This document shows, one piece after another, positions 22,496 through 35,104 of a stretch of DNA of 64,000 nt. The stretch is from Chytriomyces cf. hyalinus JEL632 (Eukaryota > Chytridiomycota > Chytridiomycetes > Chytridiales > Chytriomycetaceae): contig JAIWWG010000070.1 of assembly GCA_025435555.1 (NCBI GenBank), positions 1 through 64,000 of the forward strand, given 5' to 3'. Each line of letters starts with the position of its first letter. The stretch's first letter is position 1. Position numbers and translations under genes: made by a program. Below the pieces are notes generated by a model that worked only from the letters and a program-made list of their open reading frames with translations, ran no database searches and had not been told where the DNA came from.

Positions 22496-25400
22496 TCATT
22501 CCGACTTTTCAGCGTCCTCTAGCGCTGAACTCTGTTCAGCATCCTGACCTTCAACTGGTTCTAATCTAGCATTCGCATCAGCTGCAGCATCAGCTTCGAT
22601 GGCTTCGTCCTTATCCTCAGCTTCCTTCTGGCCCTCATTGTCCTCCCCGTCAGCTTCATTGTCGGCATTGTCATCATCTTCACCACCCTCCTCGGCGTCA
22701 TCTTCATCTTCATCCTCTTCATCCTCTGTGTCTCCGTACTCGTTAGAAAAGTCGTAATCCTCCGGTAAAGGAACCCCGTTCGTGGCGCCAGCCTCCTTGA
22801 GCATCTTCATGATTGGTTCCCGCTTTTTATGTTCGGCGAAATCCAAAGGTGTGTGTCCTTCGGCATCTTGAAAAATAGGACACGCAGATGTTAATTGTAA
22901 AATCCCCTTTTGAGAGTAACAAACCTGCTAAATTGACATCCGCCCCTAGTTCAATCAAAGTCTTCACAACCTTCTCTCGCAGCACTTCAATCGCCGCGTC
23001 ATCCCACATTTCTTGAAAGTCCGCATCGAGAATTGCAATATGCAGTGCGGTGAACTTCTTCTCACTGGAAACGGCATTGAAATCCGCGCCAGCCAGCGTT
23101 TTCAGCCATTCCAAAATTTCAACGTAACCGCGGTACGCGGCCATATGCACAGCATTATATCCCGCAATGTACTTCAAATTCGTTCGGTCACCTTCAATAT
23201 AAGGCGCAAACACATCCAAACTGGATCCATACTTGGCAACAATTCGTTTCGCCACTTTCAAGTCTCCACGAGATACAGCTGCGTGCAGAGCCGTGAACGA
23301 GGAGGAGAGTTTTGCAATGGCAGAATCGCATCTCTTCAGGAAAAAGTCGAGGAGCGCGAAGTTCACGGTCGTGGTCCGGTTGGAAGGGTCAAGGAAGATA
23401 CCCCACACATTGTACTCGTTTGAATTGTCATCATCATCATGTACCGTGGTGGACACGGGGACTCCGAGTGTGTCAAGAGTGGCTGCAAGTTCATAGTCCG
23501 CATTGTAGGCTGCACAGAGGTACAAGCGTTGCATAACTTCCATGTCTAAATTTGAAATGTCCTCTTTTGCCATGGCTGCCAAACCCATCTTTAAAATATC
23601 CAGGTTGATACTTGTGTAGGATTGAGCAATAACGGTTTGCATAGCTTCGACCAATCCGTCAGTTGGAACTTTTTTGGAAAGCAAGTACTGAACAAGGTTC
23701 GCTGCAGACTCTGTCATGGCGGTAGCAAGAGGGCTTGGTGCCGAGGGATCCAGAGAGGCATTCACAAGAAGATACTTCAGCATATCAACGGTGCCCGCAT
23801 GTTTGATCAGATCTGAACCAAAAACAACTCCAATCCGTTTCAGATACTTTACAAATACAAGGTCGTTTTGTCGAATGGCCCGGATCAGCAACGTTTCTTC
23901 ATCATAATTAAACAGGGGTGCTTCAGCCCATGTTTTCATCAGGTCCACTGGAATTCGATCGAGGATTGTGTAAAGGCCGTAGATGGTGCCGTTTGATGCG
24001 CAAATGTCCAACACGCTTTTTTCTTCACCCTTGAGCTCAACTTCAAAGGTCGCCCCGTGGTCCAGTAAGTAGTCAACCACACGGTCCTTGCCATTTTCGA
24101 ACGCGTAGCAAAGGAGAGTCCAGCCCTTTTCATCCGCATCCGTCAGAATTGAGTTGGATTTCAAGAGATCAACCAGATTGCGCAGTGTCGCCAAGTTTCC
24201 ATATTTTACAATTAAAGAAATAAACGACGTGTCTTCAATGCCACTTGACTTCATCAGCTTGGCGACAGATTCCACAGAAAGTCTTGGGAACACGCACAAA
24301 AAGTATGTCTGCCAAGAAGAGTGGCTGTCTGCAATTGCCGTGAGGGACTTGGGCTCTCCAGACATCTCTTGGTCGAGAGGAACGCCAGCTTTGACGAGGA
24401 ATTCGCAGGCAGTCAGTCCCTCGTATCTCAACGCATACGCAAGCGGTGTCCACCCTTTTGGATCTTCAGCCGACAATGCTTCTGGAGAAACTTTAGCCAA
24501 ATGCGTGAACGTGTCCATGCAATCACTGTAAATCAAACGGTCCATGAAAGTATCATCGCTGGACTCTTCAGAAGCCGGTCTTTGCAAAAATTTCGAAACT
24601 TGCGCGGCAGAAGTCGCCGGGAACACCAAACGGAAGTATAAATCAACCTCACTTGCGTCAAAGGCAATGTCGTACAGGCTCGTGAGCTTTTCATCGCTCA
24701 GAGTGATATCGGCAGATGCTCCAGATTCAATCAACGCTTTAACAGCATCGCTATTTCCTTTCTGAAGAGCGTAACAAAGCGGGGTCCATCCTTTGCTGTC
24801 GGGTACTTCAACCTCATCCAGAGAAGCAAGAAGCATTGGAACGAACGACCGTTCGTCGGTGATCATCTCAGCAGAGAGGGAAAGGACACTGCGATCGGTG
24901 CTGGTTTTGTGCATCGGAATGCCCTGAGATTGGATCCATCGCAGGACCTGCACCCGGCCACCTTCAGCAACGTAGTGTGAAGGCGTCCAGCCCTTTTCAT
25001 CCACTTTTTGAAATAATTCAGACGCTGGAGATGCTCTGAAAAAAAGTGGATTCAGTTAGGTTTGATTCGGCAAGCAAAAAAGAAAGGAAAGAAAAAAAAA
25101 ACTTACGCATGCTTCAGCACAAGCTGAACGGCTTCCAGTAAACCACTTTTAACAGCATTGCTGAGTAACGGTTGCGCAATTTCATCTGACAACGGTTTTC
25201 CATATCGCTCAAGCACTTCCTTCAAAATATGAACACGTTCCGCAGCAATTGCCGCCAGCGCGGCGGTATCAAACGCAAGATAAAATTCATGGGTATCGTT
25301 GTGGATTTCCTTTGCCTGCGGGAAGCATTGGGCGCAAAGGTCGTACTGGGTAGTGCACATTTTACAGCAGTAAATGTCACCATAATCTTTGCCGCAGTTA

Positions 25401-28400
25401 TCACAGGACCGAACCGAAGAGTAAGCCAGCTTTTCTTCAATCGCTGAGATATTCCTGCGGTGACAATAGTGAGTTTTGTTTTCAAGCAGCGAGTGCGTTA
25501 TCAGAAAAAGACAAAAAAAACACTCACATTTCCTTCATCATCGACATTACGACGTCAATCAAACCTTTGGATATCGCTTGCACCAAAGTTCGATGCTTGG
25601 CCACGGTTGACATTGGTAATTTCAAGTCCAGTAGGTAGTAAAATACGTCCAGTTTTTCCAAAGCCAAAGACATGATGCATGTTCCGTCTGCCATTTCGAT
25701 TGGAATCCCAGGCGGCGCAACAGACAGCAAGTACTTGAGCGCATCAAAAGATTCATTCGATGCAGCGACAAGGAGCGCATTTTTCTGGTCATTGTTCTCA
25801 TGCGAGATGGATGCTCCATATTTGATGCATTCCTTCAAATCTTCAACACGGTTTTTGCGGGAGAAAATCTTTAACGGTGTATCCTTGTAATAGTCTTCAG
25901 AGTCGATATGGACCGCGAGTGAAGGGTCCACCGCAACACAGGCCCTGAAAATGTCAAGCGTGAAATACGAGTCCGCCACGGAGATCCACTCTTTGAAGAG
26001 AGTGGTGCCATCATACATTTCAAGAGATGGATCCGCGTTCTTTGCGAGCAGCAACTTCACAGATTCTGCGGCTGCCGCGTCGGCGCCGCAAATCAGTGGT
26101 GTCTTCCCTTCATTGTCCCTTCCGTTGACAAATTCTGAAGGCACCACGTCAAGCATATATTTCATGATGGTGGAATCAGAGTCATTTCTGGAGGCAGCAA
26201 TGTGGAGTAAGTTCTGCCCCGATTTTGTCTTCATCGTCACAGAAGTTGGCATCAACGTATGGAAATAGCTAACAGATTCAAGCGAACCCACTGACACTGC
26301 AAAACACAACGCATTCCAGCCACTGTCGTCCGTAAGCAACAAATACTCTGAAAGAATCTCAGGAGACCAATGCGACTCCAAAAATTTGAAAATCTTGAGG
26401 TTCCCTTTGCTGGTGCGCAAGAGTTCAAGTTGGAAATCGTTGGTATCCAAATGCATCCCAATGGCTGCAAGCTTTTTCAACAGCGGAACTATGAAATTGC
26501 TTTGACTGTAGAAAATCGCATTTGCAAACGGTTGAAAATCAAACATTTCTGGGAACGGCTCTGTGATTGCGTTCAGAAATGCAAGAAGGGTGTCATGCGA
26601 ACTTGCCCAGTAGCTATCTATCCACTGTTTCAAGAGGTTCCTCTTCCCCTTTGGTGCAGCGCTCCAAGGCATGGCAGTTTGGCTAACCAGATATTCAATC
26701 ATGCTTGGAGACGATTTTTGAAGCGCCAGGGAAAGGGGCGAGTGCCTTGAATCCGTGTCTTCCTCATCATTCAAAGACAGCGACTTGGGAGCTTTTTCAA
26801 CCAGAAATTGAAGGACTTCCATATGTTGAGTTCCTTCAGCTTGGGCAGCGTGATGCAAAATGCTTCGCCCGTTCTCGAGGCGTACTTCCAAGGAAGCTCC
26901 TTCTTGGACTAGATACTGAACAAGTTCCAAGTTTGAAACGCCGACGGCAATGTACAATGGCGTGAATCCATCTGCTTTTCTGGGTGCATCCCAGCTAACA
27001 TGCTTGGGAACCGCCTTCCTAACTTCTTTCAAGCAATCCAGATCTTCTGATTCCGTTGCTTTACACAGCAACGTTTCCCTGTCGTCTCCCAACGTATCAA
27101 AGTTGGCCCCGATTTCAAAGAGGTATTTGATAATATCAGTGCTTGCAGATGCTGCAGCGTGATCAACAGGTCTCAGGGATGAAGAGTCAGCGTCATCGAC
27201 TGAGGCATTAGGGATTTGTTCCTTGACTGCCCTGAAGAGATCCGCATCCCCCGCTACAGCCGCAGTACACAAGAGTTTGCAATTGTATTCCGGTTTTCTA
27301 GCCGCCAGTGTGATCCCTCGATCCAACAGCATTTTGAAATTCTCAAGTTTGCCGGACGAAACCATTTCTCGAGTCAACGTGCCTTGAACTTTCACATCCA
27401 ACCGTTCCAAGGAAGTACCGACAGGAATCGCGGCAACCATGTATTCGAGAATGTCTGCGTAAATATCAGTGTTTCCGCCAATGTAATCTTCGAGGAGGGT
27501 GAGACTGTCGTATCCATTGACGGTTGTTGATGCGTTGTGTTTCAAAAGTTCTTCAACAGATTCTGCGTCGTTATTATCCATGGCATCTCTCAGCGGCGGT
27601 CGACCTTCGTAATCGGGCGAGTCGATAAGACCGGTGTTTGCTGTCAGTTTCAAAAGACATCTCAACGTTTCGACATCGGAATTGTGGAGAGAGAAGCCGA
27701 CGATATGATCACCGTTCTATGCGTCAAAAGCCGTTGTTAAAACAAGTGTTGGTAAAAAATCAAAAAAATTGAGCTCACATATGTCCTAGTGTTAAAATCG
27801 ACTCCAATGGAGTGCAGATACTCAATCATCAACACTCGGCTGTCATAAACAGCGTGATTCAATCCGGTATATCCGCTTCCGGGACTCCTCTCTTCCAGCA
27901 TACTTTTGGCATTCGGATCAATCTCCAAAATACGCTTCAAAAATTCAACATTTCCTTCCGTACAGCAGACATGAGCAATATTGATTTCATTCTGCTCGTT
28001 CGGCATACGCGCGTCCATTTTAGCTCCATGCTTCAACAGATACTCAAACACTTCAATTTTCTTTCCAGAAACTGAATGGAGCAACGGGGTCATCAAATTC
28101 ACGTCATGGTCTTCAAGGTCAAACTTGATTCCTGAAGCGCCCAGAAGCCATTCGAGAGATTTGAGTTGACCGTGGGATGCCGCAATTGATAACAAGTTGA
28201 GCTGGTCGGAGGTCTTTTCGTTGACAAGTTCTGGTGCAATGGAATGCAGATATATGCTGATTTCAACATGTCCGCGCGCAATGGAAAATGTCATGGGCGT
28301 CCACTGCATGTCGTCCGTCTTTCGTTTCACTACATCTATGGGCACTTTCGGGATAATGACCTTCAAAAGATCAAGGTATCCGTCTGGGTTGGACAAAAGT

Positions 28401-31064
28401 TGGGCATGAGTGCTCTCGATAAAAATACGTGTGGGGGCGATGTTTGAAAACTTACAGTGGCAGCACAGCTGAATGATGCTGTTTTCGTTCTCCATGTTCG
28501 CATCCGTGTCATTGTCCATTTCCTCAACGAGGTCGACCCCAAGGTTGACCAAATATTCGGCGATTTCGGTGTGTCCTTAATGTCATTCAACAGTTGAGCT
28601 TTTTTTTTTTTTTTTTTGGTGTTTACCCTTTCAAAACAACAAATACCTTCGTGAATAGCCCAAACAATTGGAGTAAAACCGTGGATATCCTTCAGACCCG
28701 TGTCACAACCGGCTTCAACCAGATATTTAACCACGTGAATGCCTTCACCAGTTGGTTCAGATCCTGCAGCAACATGCATGATGGACTGCATTTTCAAGGG
28801 CTCAATCACAGTGCAGTCAGCATTGTGTTCCACCAACACTTTGGTCGTTTCCATGTTGAGCAATGAGACGGCAGTAAACAAGGGAGTGTATCCAATCTTG
28901 TTTTTGGTTTCCATTGGAGCACCTCTTTTGATGAGCAACTCGCAGACTTCGCCGGTGTTTGATCCTGTCGAAAAGGGAATCAGTCAGATAGACGCATGGA
29001 AGAATAAAAAAAAAAACATTACCCGCAGCAAGATCCAACGCAGTGGATTTATTCGCGTCCACCGCTTTAATGTCTGGGTTGTAGTCCAGCAGCAATGAAA
29101 CGATCCCAACGCCGCGCTGTGCCGCCGCCGCCAGCAAGGGCGTCCTCCCAAACTCGCCCTTTGCATCCACATTTGCTCCCGCATCCAACAGCAGCTTCAA
29201 AATAGCAGCATCTTCTCTCCAAACGGCAACATGCACCAACGGCGGCTCCTTTTTATCCAAATTGAACGCGCTTACATCTTCGCCGAGTTGGATAAATTTC
29301 TGGACGCTTTCTGGAGTTCCGATCGTGACTGCTTCGCGAAGGGTTTTGAGGTTCGTCGCGGCCGCGTCGTCGACTTCTTCGTCGTCTTTCAGTTTGTCCT
29401 GGATCGCATCGATTAGTTGACGTAGTGCTCCCTCTTTGTCGTTTGGGTTTCTGGCATCAATATACAGTTGCGGCGAAATGTCCATGCCCAGCCAAGTGAA
29501 GTCCCACGGCGGCAGTTTGGGCTTGTTTGCAGTTCTGAATGTCATTTTTGTATCAGCTAAAACAAGCACAGTGATATTAACCAAGCATGTTCAGAAACAC
29601 TCACTTGTCCGCAATTGGTTTTCTCCTCGCGTCTGGGGCCTTCTTTTCGGGCCCACTAACAACTTTCTTTTTGTCTGCTGCGGGTTCTTCTTGTGTGGGA
29701 AGTGCCTTTTTGACTTCTTTGTGCAAAACAGGAGGAGGAGGGGGAGCCTCCATTTCTTCCACAAAAACTGGTTCTTCTGGAGAAGGAAACTTTCCAACTG
29801 TCGTCATTTGAAAAACGGATATTAAAAGATTTCGAGAACTTCAACTTCAGCCTCGTTTTTTACCAATCAGAGGAATCATGGGGAGCTTCATCTTTTGCGC
29901 GAAAAAGTATTCCTTTTTGCCTGTTTCGGTGAAAGAGCATGAATGAATGTGTGGGTTTGAAAACCCATGAACGGATCATTGGGTGCTTACAATTCACACT
30001 GTCTGCATACGCATCACTAGCATGGACAATCACCAGTCCAGCTTCTGTTCTGAGAGCTTGAGCAAGCTGATCGATTAGAGGCTGACCGGGACCCAGCTTC
30101 ACTACATCAAGCCACACATCGATTCCACGCTCTTGGAGGACCTCGTAAATTTCACGAGGATCAATTGCGCCCGCCTCGTCGATCGCATTTGCAGGCTTTT
30201 TCCCAGCGTGAACATCCAACTCCATTTGCCGACTGTGCGCAGAAAATGTTAACACGTAAATTGATGGCAAAAGGAGTGATTTGAAATTACCGAGAATTGA
30301 GCCAACTGTAACTGATAAAGACAGTCTTTTTGACAGGAGTCTTTTTTTTCTTTGCAGGCGCGACATACGATCCGCTTGATTCCGCCGCGTTCACTTCTCT
30401 ACTACCCGAGTTGGGTGGAGGCGCCGCAATCTCTTTGCGGCCAAATCCGTTGCCAGAAGCATACGCGTCCGACAATTGCGGTACAACGCGCTGCTGTTTT
30501 GAAAACTCAAACTCTTCGGCCCACTTTTTCTGCTCAAACGCAAATCTGCGCTCGGCGAGATCCATTTCTCGAGCAAATTGGCGTTCTTGCATCTCGATGC
30601 GTAACCGTTCCCGGCGTTCCTCCGATTCAAGCCGCATTTCCTCGATTCGCAGAGCATTCTGTTGCAGCGCAAGCTGATTGTACGAGCAAAAAGGAAAAGA
30701 GAGAGAGCAAGTTAGTTGGTCACAATTTGATTGAGTGTAACCCCGATCCGCAAATGGCATAAAGACAGCCACACCGAAACACACTCACCAATTGGTTGAC
30801 CAGCTCAGATTTCTGCGAGTCAGCGGCGGCAATCATTTCGACGGTGCGCGTGAGGCTGAGACGCTGCGTTACGCTGACAGGCGGGGGTCCATCGGGGCCG
30901 CTCAAGTGCAACTGTGGTGAACTGTATTCGACTTCGAGCGAGGTGCCTCGCTGCGGGAACTGCACATGAGTGCCAGTATCGGTGTCGTCTGACGAGGAGA
31001 AGGAGCCTCCGGGGCCAGTGACGTTGATCATGGCAGCCGATATCCGACGACGCACAAAATCCAT
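22496..31064 (-). CDS. Giant coiled-coil/TIR/ankyrin/ZZ-finger protein
   Basis: About 13 exons encode roughly 2,580 residues. Exon 1 (30789-31064) gives a Ser/Gly-rich head. Exon 2 (about 30290-30673) gives a charged coiled coil (RIEEMRLESEERRERLRIEM) and then a TIR domain starting KKTVFISYSWLNSR. The TIR continues with DVWLDV and SDAYADSVNCKKEYFFAQK, where the Glu of the C-x-x-E motif aligns with the NADase glutamate of catalytic TIRs. It ends in WLGMDISPQLYID after a Pro/Lys/Glu-rich insert. Ankyrin repeats fill residues about 450-1640. A ZZ zinc finger follows (CDNCGKDYGDIYCCKMC, CAQCF, H..H), then more ankyrins to about 2490 and an Asp/Glu-rich tail. Introns at all checked joins are GT-AG and in frame. 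A role in sensing or innate immunity is inference. An alternative start is the ATG at 31031. Confidence 0.85.
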
Positions 31065-31423
31065 TTAGATTTTAATTTTGTTATTTGGGGGACAATAATG
31101 TGATGGGTACCTTTGTTCAGATCAGTTGACTCGGGTCTGGAGAGTAAGCAGACAAATAATGCGTGTGTGTGTGTATATATATGTGTGTGGGTCTCCTGGT
31201 GTTCGAGCGAGCAGGCGTGTCTCCTTGGTCTGAGCATCGCGTGTTGGCTGTAAGGTTCATGTAAGGTTCAAATGCGCCTGTCGCAAGGTTCAAACATGTC
31301 ACGCGGCACAGTGATCCATCTCATGTCGGATGACTCTGTCAGTCAGCGCATTCCTGATGGAACTCGTTTATTGACCGCTTCCGTTTGAAAATGCTGATGT
31401 GACGTTGTTCAAATTTATCAGTC
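31065..31423. promoter_or_regulatory. Shared divergent promoter of the TIR-ankyrin and Sel1 genes
   Basis: This 359-base stretch separates two divergently read genes. It contains a GT/TA alternating run at about 31164-31190 and three copies of AAGGTTCA between about 31250 and 31295, two of them 12 bases apart. I infer that both genes draw on these elements. No TATA box is obvious. Confidence 0.45.
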
Positions 31424-32980
31424 ATGGCTGTCATGTCAAGGAGCGCGTTTCGCGACGAGATCCCAACCCAGTCAACCATTTGCCAAAGAGAGAGAGAAAA
31501 AAAGATGAAGGGAAAACTCAGCTACGCAATGCAACTCAACACAACTCAAGCGTTTGAGAGCCTTGGTCAGTCCATCAACCAGATCATCGCGCTGATCCCA
31601 TCCGTCATCAACAGCAACTCCCATCTGGCTTTGGACATTTTGAACTTGCTCGCTGCAAACCGCGTCACGCCGTATTCCCCTGCGCTCTTGCAACTCGGTC
31701 TCATAATATCTCAACTGGCCAGCCAGCCTGCAATCCTCGAAACTCCCTCCGTGCAAAAGCAACTATCAAAAATAAGAACATTCGTCCAACAAGTCCAACT
31801 GCCACACACCAAAGATGCGCATAGTCTCCTCAGATTACTGCGGCATTTGACAGCGTCTCGGAAAACGGCCCAAGACCTCGCAAGCCTTGAAGAAGCCCTG
31901 TTACAGGCAGTTGTTGTCGACAAGACCTCTAAAGACACTTCTTTATCCGGGAATCCCAATTTTGACTTTCAGTTTTCGATCGTGCTGGATGAAAGCGGTT
32001 CCGCATTTCGCGGCCTTGTTCTTGAACTGAAGGAGCTGTTGAACGCGTGCTGCGAAGCGGTTAAAGAGAAACACGACAATTGCACACAAGGCTCCACCAG
32101 GAATATCAATGCCTGGAAAGAGGACTTTGAAGACTTTGTGATTGTCATTGCTGCGGCTTGGGCGGCGCATGAAGGTCAGCCAGCGATAAAGGACTGTACG
32201 GGAGACCATGAATGGCGGGTGTTGGTGTCCAGCACGCTGATGGAGCTGCTTTCGGAGGTTTTTCGGTTTTGTACAGACAAGTTTGGGAGGGACGTGGAGT
32301 GGGAGCGGGGTTGCTTGGAGACAGCCTTCACTGCAACGGGTATGCAGTGCAATGAAGCGTTTGTCAATGAAATGATGGCAGTCTTCTCTGCAATCCCGCC
32401 TGGGCCAGAGCACTCGTCATCATCGAGTCGACAAATGAGTTCCGATCATGACTCGTCGGATTTCTCGGACGAGATGGTATCAACAGATTCGGACATTGCC
32501 GCCGAATTCCAGTTACAACAAACCCAATCCTTGTTTGATGAAGGAATGGATGTTCCCATCACGTTCAATCAACTCTGCAACTTGGCACGAAACAGACACG
32601 CAAAATCGCAATGCAACCTTGGCCTGTTGTATTACAATGCGTATGTCAAGAACGGGCATCAACGGGATTACGAGCGCGCGTTGCACTGGTACAAGCTGGC
32701 GAGCAGACAGGGACTGATGCAGGCGCAGTATAACTTGGCGCTCTTGTTCTACAGCTGTCCAGATGTGCAGTTGAGGAGTGATGTGAAGGCGTTGCACTGG
32801 ATGAGAGCAGCGGCACAGCAGCAGTATGCGCCGGCGGAGTACATGATGGGGCTCTTTTACGATCTTGGGCATTGTGTTGAAGCAAAAGACATGCAGACTG
32901 CAAAGACGTGGTATTTTAAGGCTGCCAAACACGGCAGCAGCATCGCTGAGGATCAGCTGATATCCCATAGATGGATGTGA
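31424..32980 (+). CDS. Sel1-like repeat protein
   Basis: This single-exon gene encodes 518 residues if the ATG at 31424 is used, or 491 from the ATG at 31505 (MKGKLSYAMQ), which has a better A-rich context. The N-terminal 330 residues are helical and unrecognised, followed by a Ser/Asp-rich linker (SSSSSRQMSSDHDSSDFSDE). From about residue 375 to 510 there are Sel1-type repeats, seen in AKSQCNLGLLYYN, RALHWYKLASRQGLMQAQYN and KTWYFKAAKHGSSIAE. Sel1 repeats are protein-binding scaffolds, often in signalling or quality control. The gene is divergent from the TIR-ankyrin gene, so a shared pathway is possible but only inferred. Confidence 0.8.
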   Translation: MAVMSRSAFRDEIPTQSTICQREREKKMKGKLSYAMQLNTTQAFESLGQSINQIIALIPSVINSNSHLALDILNLLAANRVTPYSPALLQLGLIISQLASQPAILETPSVQKQLSKIRTFVQQVQLPHTKDAHSLLRLLRHLTASRKTAQDLASLEEALLQAVVVDKTSKDTSLSGNPNFDFQFSIVLDESGSAFRGLVLELKELLNACCEAVKEKHDNCTQGSTRNINAWKEDFEDFVIVIAAAWAAHEGQPAIKDCTGDHEWRVLVSSTLMELLSEVFRFCTDKFGRDVEWERGCLETAFTATGMQCNEAFVNEMMAVFSAIPPGPEHSSSSSRQMSSDHDSSDFSDEMVSTDSDIAAEFQLQQTQSLFDEGMDVPITFNQLCNLARNRHAKSQCNLGLLYYNAYVKNGHQRDYERALHWYKLASRQGLMQAQYNLALLFYSCPDVQLRSDVKALHWMRAAAQQQYAPAEYMMGLFYDLGHCVEAKDMQTAKTWYFKAAKHGSSIAEDQLISHRWM

Positions 32981-33142
32981 TAAGTAAAAATAGAGAAGAC
33001 AAAATAGCGACTCTTGAGAAACACGTTTGAAGGAAGGAGAGAAGTCTGTTTCACAACGACAGCAAAAGCAACAAAAATAACTTCGAGTGTCTCCCCCACA
33101 GCAACAGCAACAACAAACACAAACTCACACCCAACGCGTGAA

Positions 33143-35054
33143 ATGTCCATGTCCAACGAACGAGATTTGATCCAATTTGACGACAGCGACGAAGACGTGC
33201 GTGCTGAGCCTGCCCCAGTCCAACCCCCCAACGAACCAGATACGGACCTTGAAGAACCATCGCATGACGAACACATCCATCCCCAACAACAACCAGACAT
33301 CCCAGCCCCTCTCTCCTCTGCAACCGCTGCCGTCTCCCTGGAACTGGATTGGGATCTCATTGGCGGAGAGAGCAAAGAATGGCGCAACCACATCCACACG
33401 CGCAGCCAGTCAAGCAATGTGCCCGTTCATCCCGTTCCGTATCCGCCCGCTGGTCAGAGTCTGACTCAAACTGGAGTCCATGCATATACCCACTCTACGT
33501 CGACTGTAACCTCTGGATTCAACAATGCTTCAACAACGGCACCCTATTCTGCCGCTGCACATGCCGTCACTCCGAATACTACGTATGCTTTCGAAGACGG
33601 TGGAATCGGTGGAGGATCTGTGAACGCATTTTCTGGCGCAGACAAGGGGCAGAGGAGTGTACACCCGAAACGTGTCTCACTCCCACTCACCAGCATCAAC
33701 AACAACAACAACAACACCAACACCAGCAATCATCACACACCCATCTCCATCTGCTCTTTCAATACGGCTCTTGTTCCCGACACGCATACACAGACATCCA
33801 TCTCGCTTCCTCTAAGTCCAACAAGCACAAGTACGGCGTCTGCACGGTCACGCACCTCAAACAGTCTTGCCGTGCGTGCTGAGCGAATTCTCGACTTTTG
33901 TCGCAGCATTCATGTGTGCTTGTTGCAGGAGGTTTGCGCTGCTTTCTTCTAAATTTTATGCTTCTCACCTTTGCCTGAATTTGTTTGAATTTATTTTTGC
34001 AGGTTTGGGGGCCTGGAGTGGATGTACTTACTTCTGGTCTTTCGCTGTCACATTCGATTCCTTCATCGCTGCGGTCAAGCAACATTCCCGTCTTGACGGA
34101 TGCTGTGAATACGCTTTCCTTTTACTTTGCGCGGACTGGGGGTCTCTGGGTTGCGCATTCTCGTGTTGGTGATTGGGCAGACAGTGAAGGTGATTTTTTT
34201 TTTTGTTTAACCGCTTTTTGGAGAGTTTTTTTTTTTTTTTTTTTCGCGCTTCATTACTGAGATTTCTATTTTTTTTTTTTTTTTTTTTTGCACATCAAGA
34301 TGCTCGAAAAGTATCACCAACCGATTCGCGGCAAAAACAGGCGCGATACCCGCCTTCCAAACGACCCATACCCCATTTATCACTGCCATCGATTCCATTA
34401 ACTGTTCCAGCATTGAAAACGTTTTCTGGATCGCGAAGCCGGAATGGAATTCGAGCGCTGTTGTTGGATGTTTCAGATGCATGGGGGCCTGGAAAGCGGT
34501 TGCTTTTGTTTAATTTGCAGCTTGATCCGCGTAAGAGAGATTTTTTTTTTTTTTTGTTATTTTGGTGTGTTTCTATGCTCAAAACGATGTGAAACAAAAC
34601 AAACAGATGACGGTGTAAAGAGAAGACTGCAATTACGAGAAGTGGCACAGTTTATTCAAGAAGTAGTTTTGTCGTTGACATCGCTGATTCCGTTGAATCC
34701 AAATCAAAAAGACGGCGTGTCGAATGGTTCACAAGCAACGCCAATTTTGATGCAGAGATCGTTTTCGGCACCACGGCATCGACGCAGCGAATCGAGTCCG
34801 CAGCCGACACCCAAAAACCTTCGAAAAACTGGAGCTACGAATGCATCTGCACCGGATGAATTTGACATGATTGATGAATATGCGGCAGCAGCAGCAGCAG
34901 CAGTAAGTGCAAGTTCAATATCAGTTGGGCATAGCTTGTCAGCAAGCGGAAGCGGTAGTAGCCGGCACACGACTCCAACGTCGCCAACACACTTGTTTCC
35001 AAGTCCCATGAGCCCGTTTGATTTGTTGAATGATGCAACTTCAGCACCTTTGCC

Positions 35055-35104
<50 letters not shown>

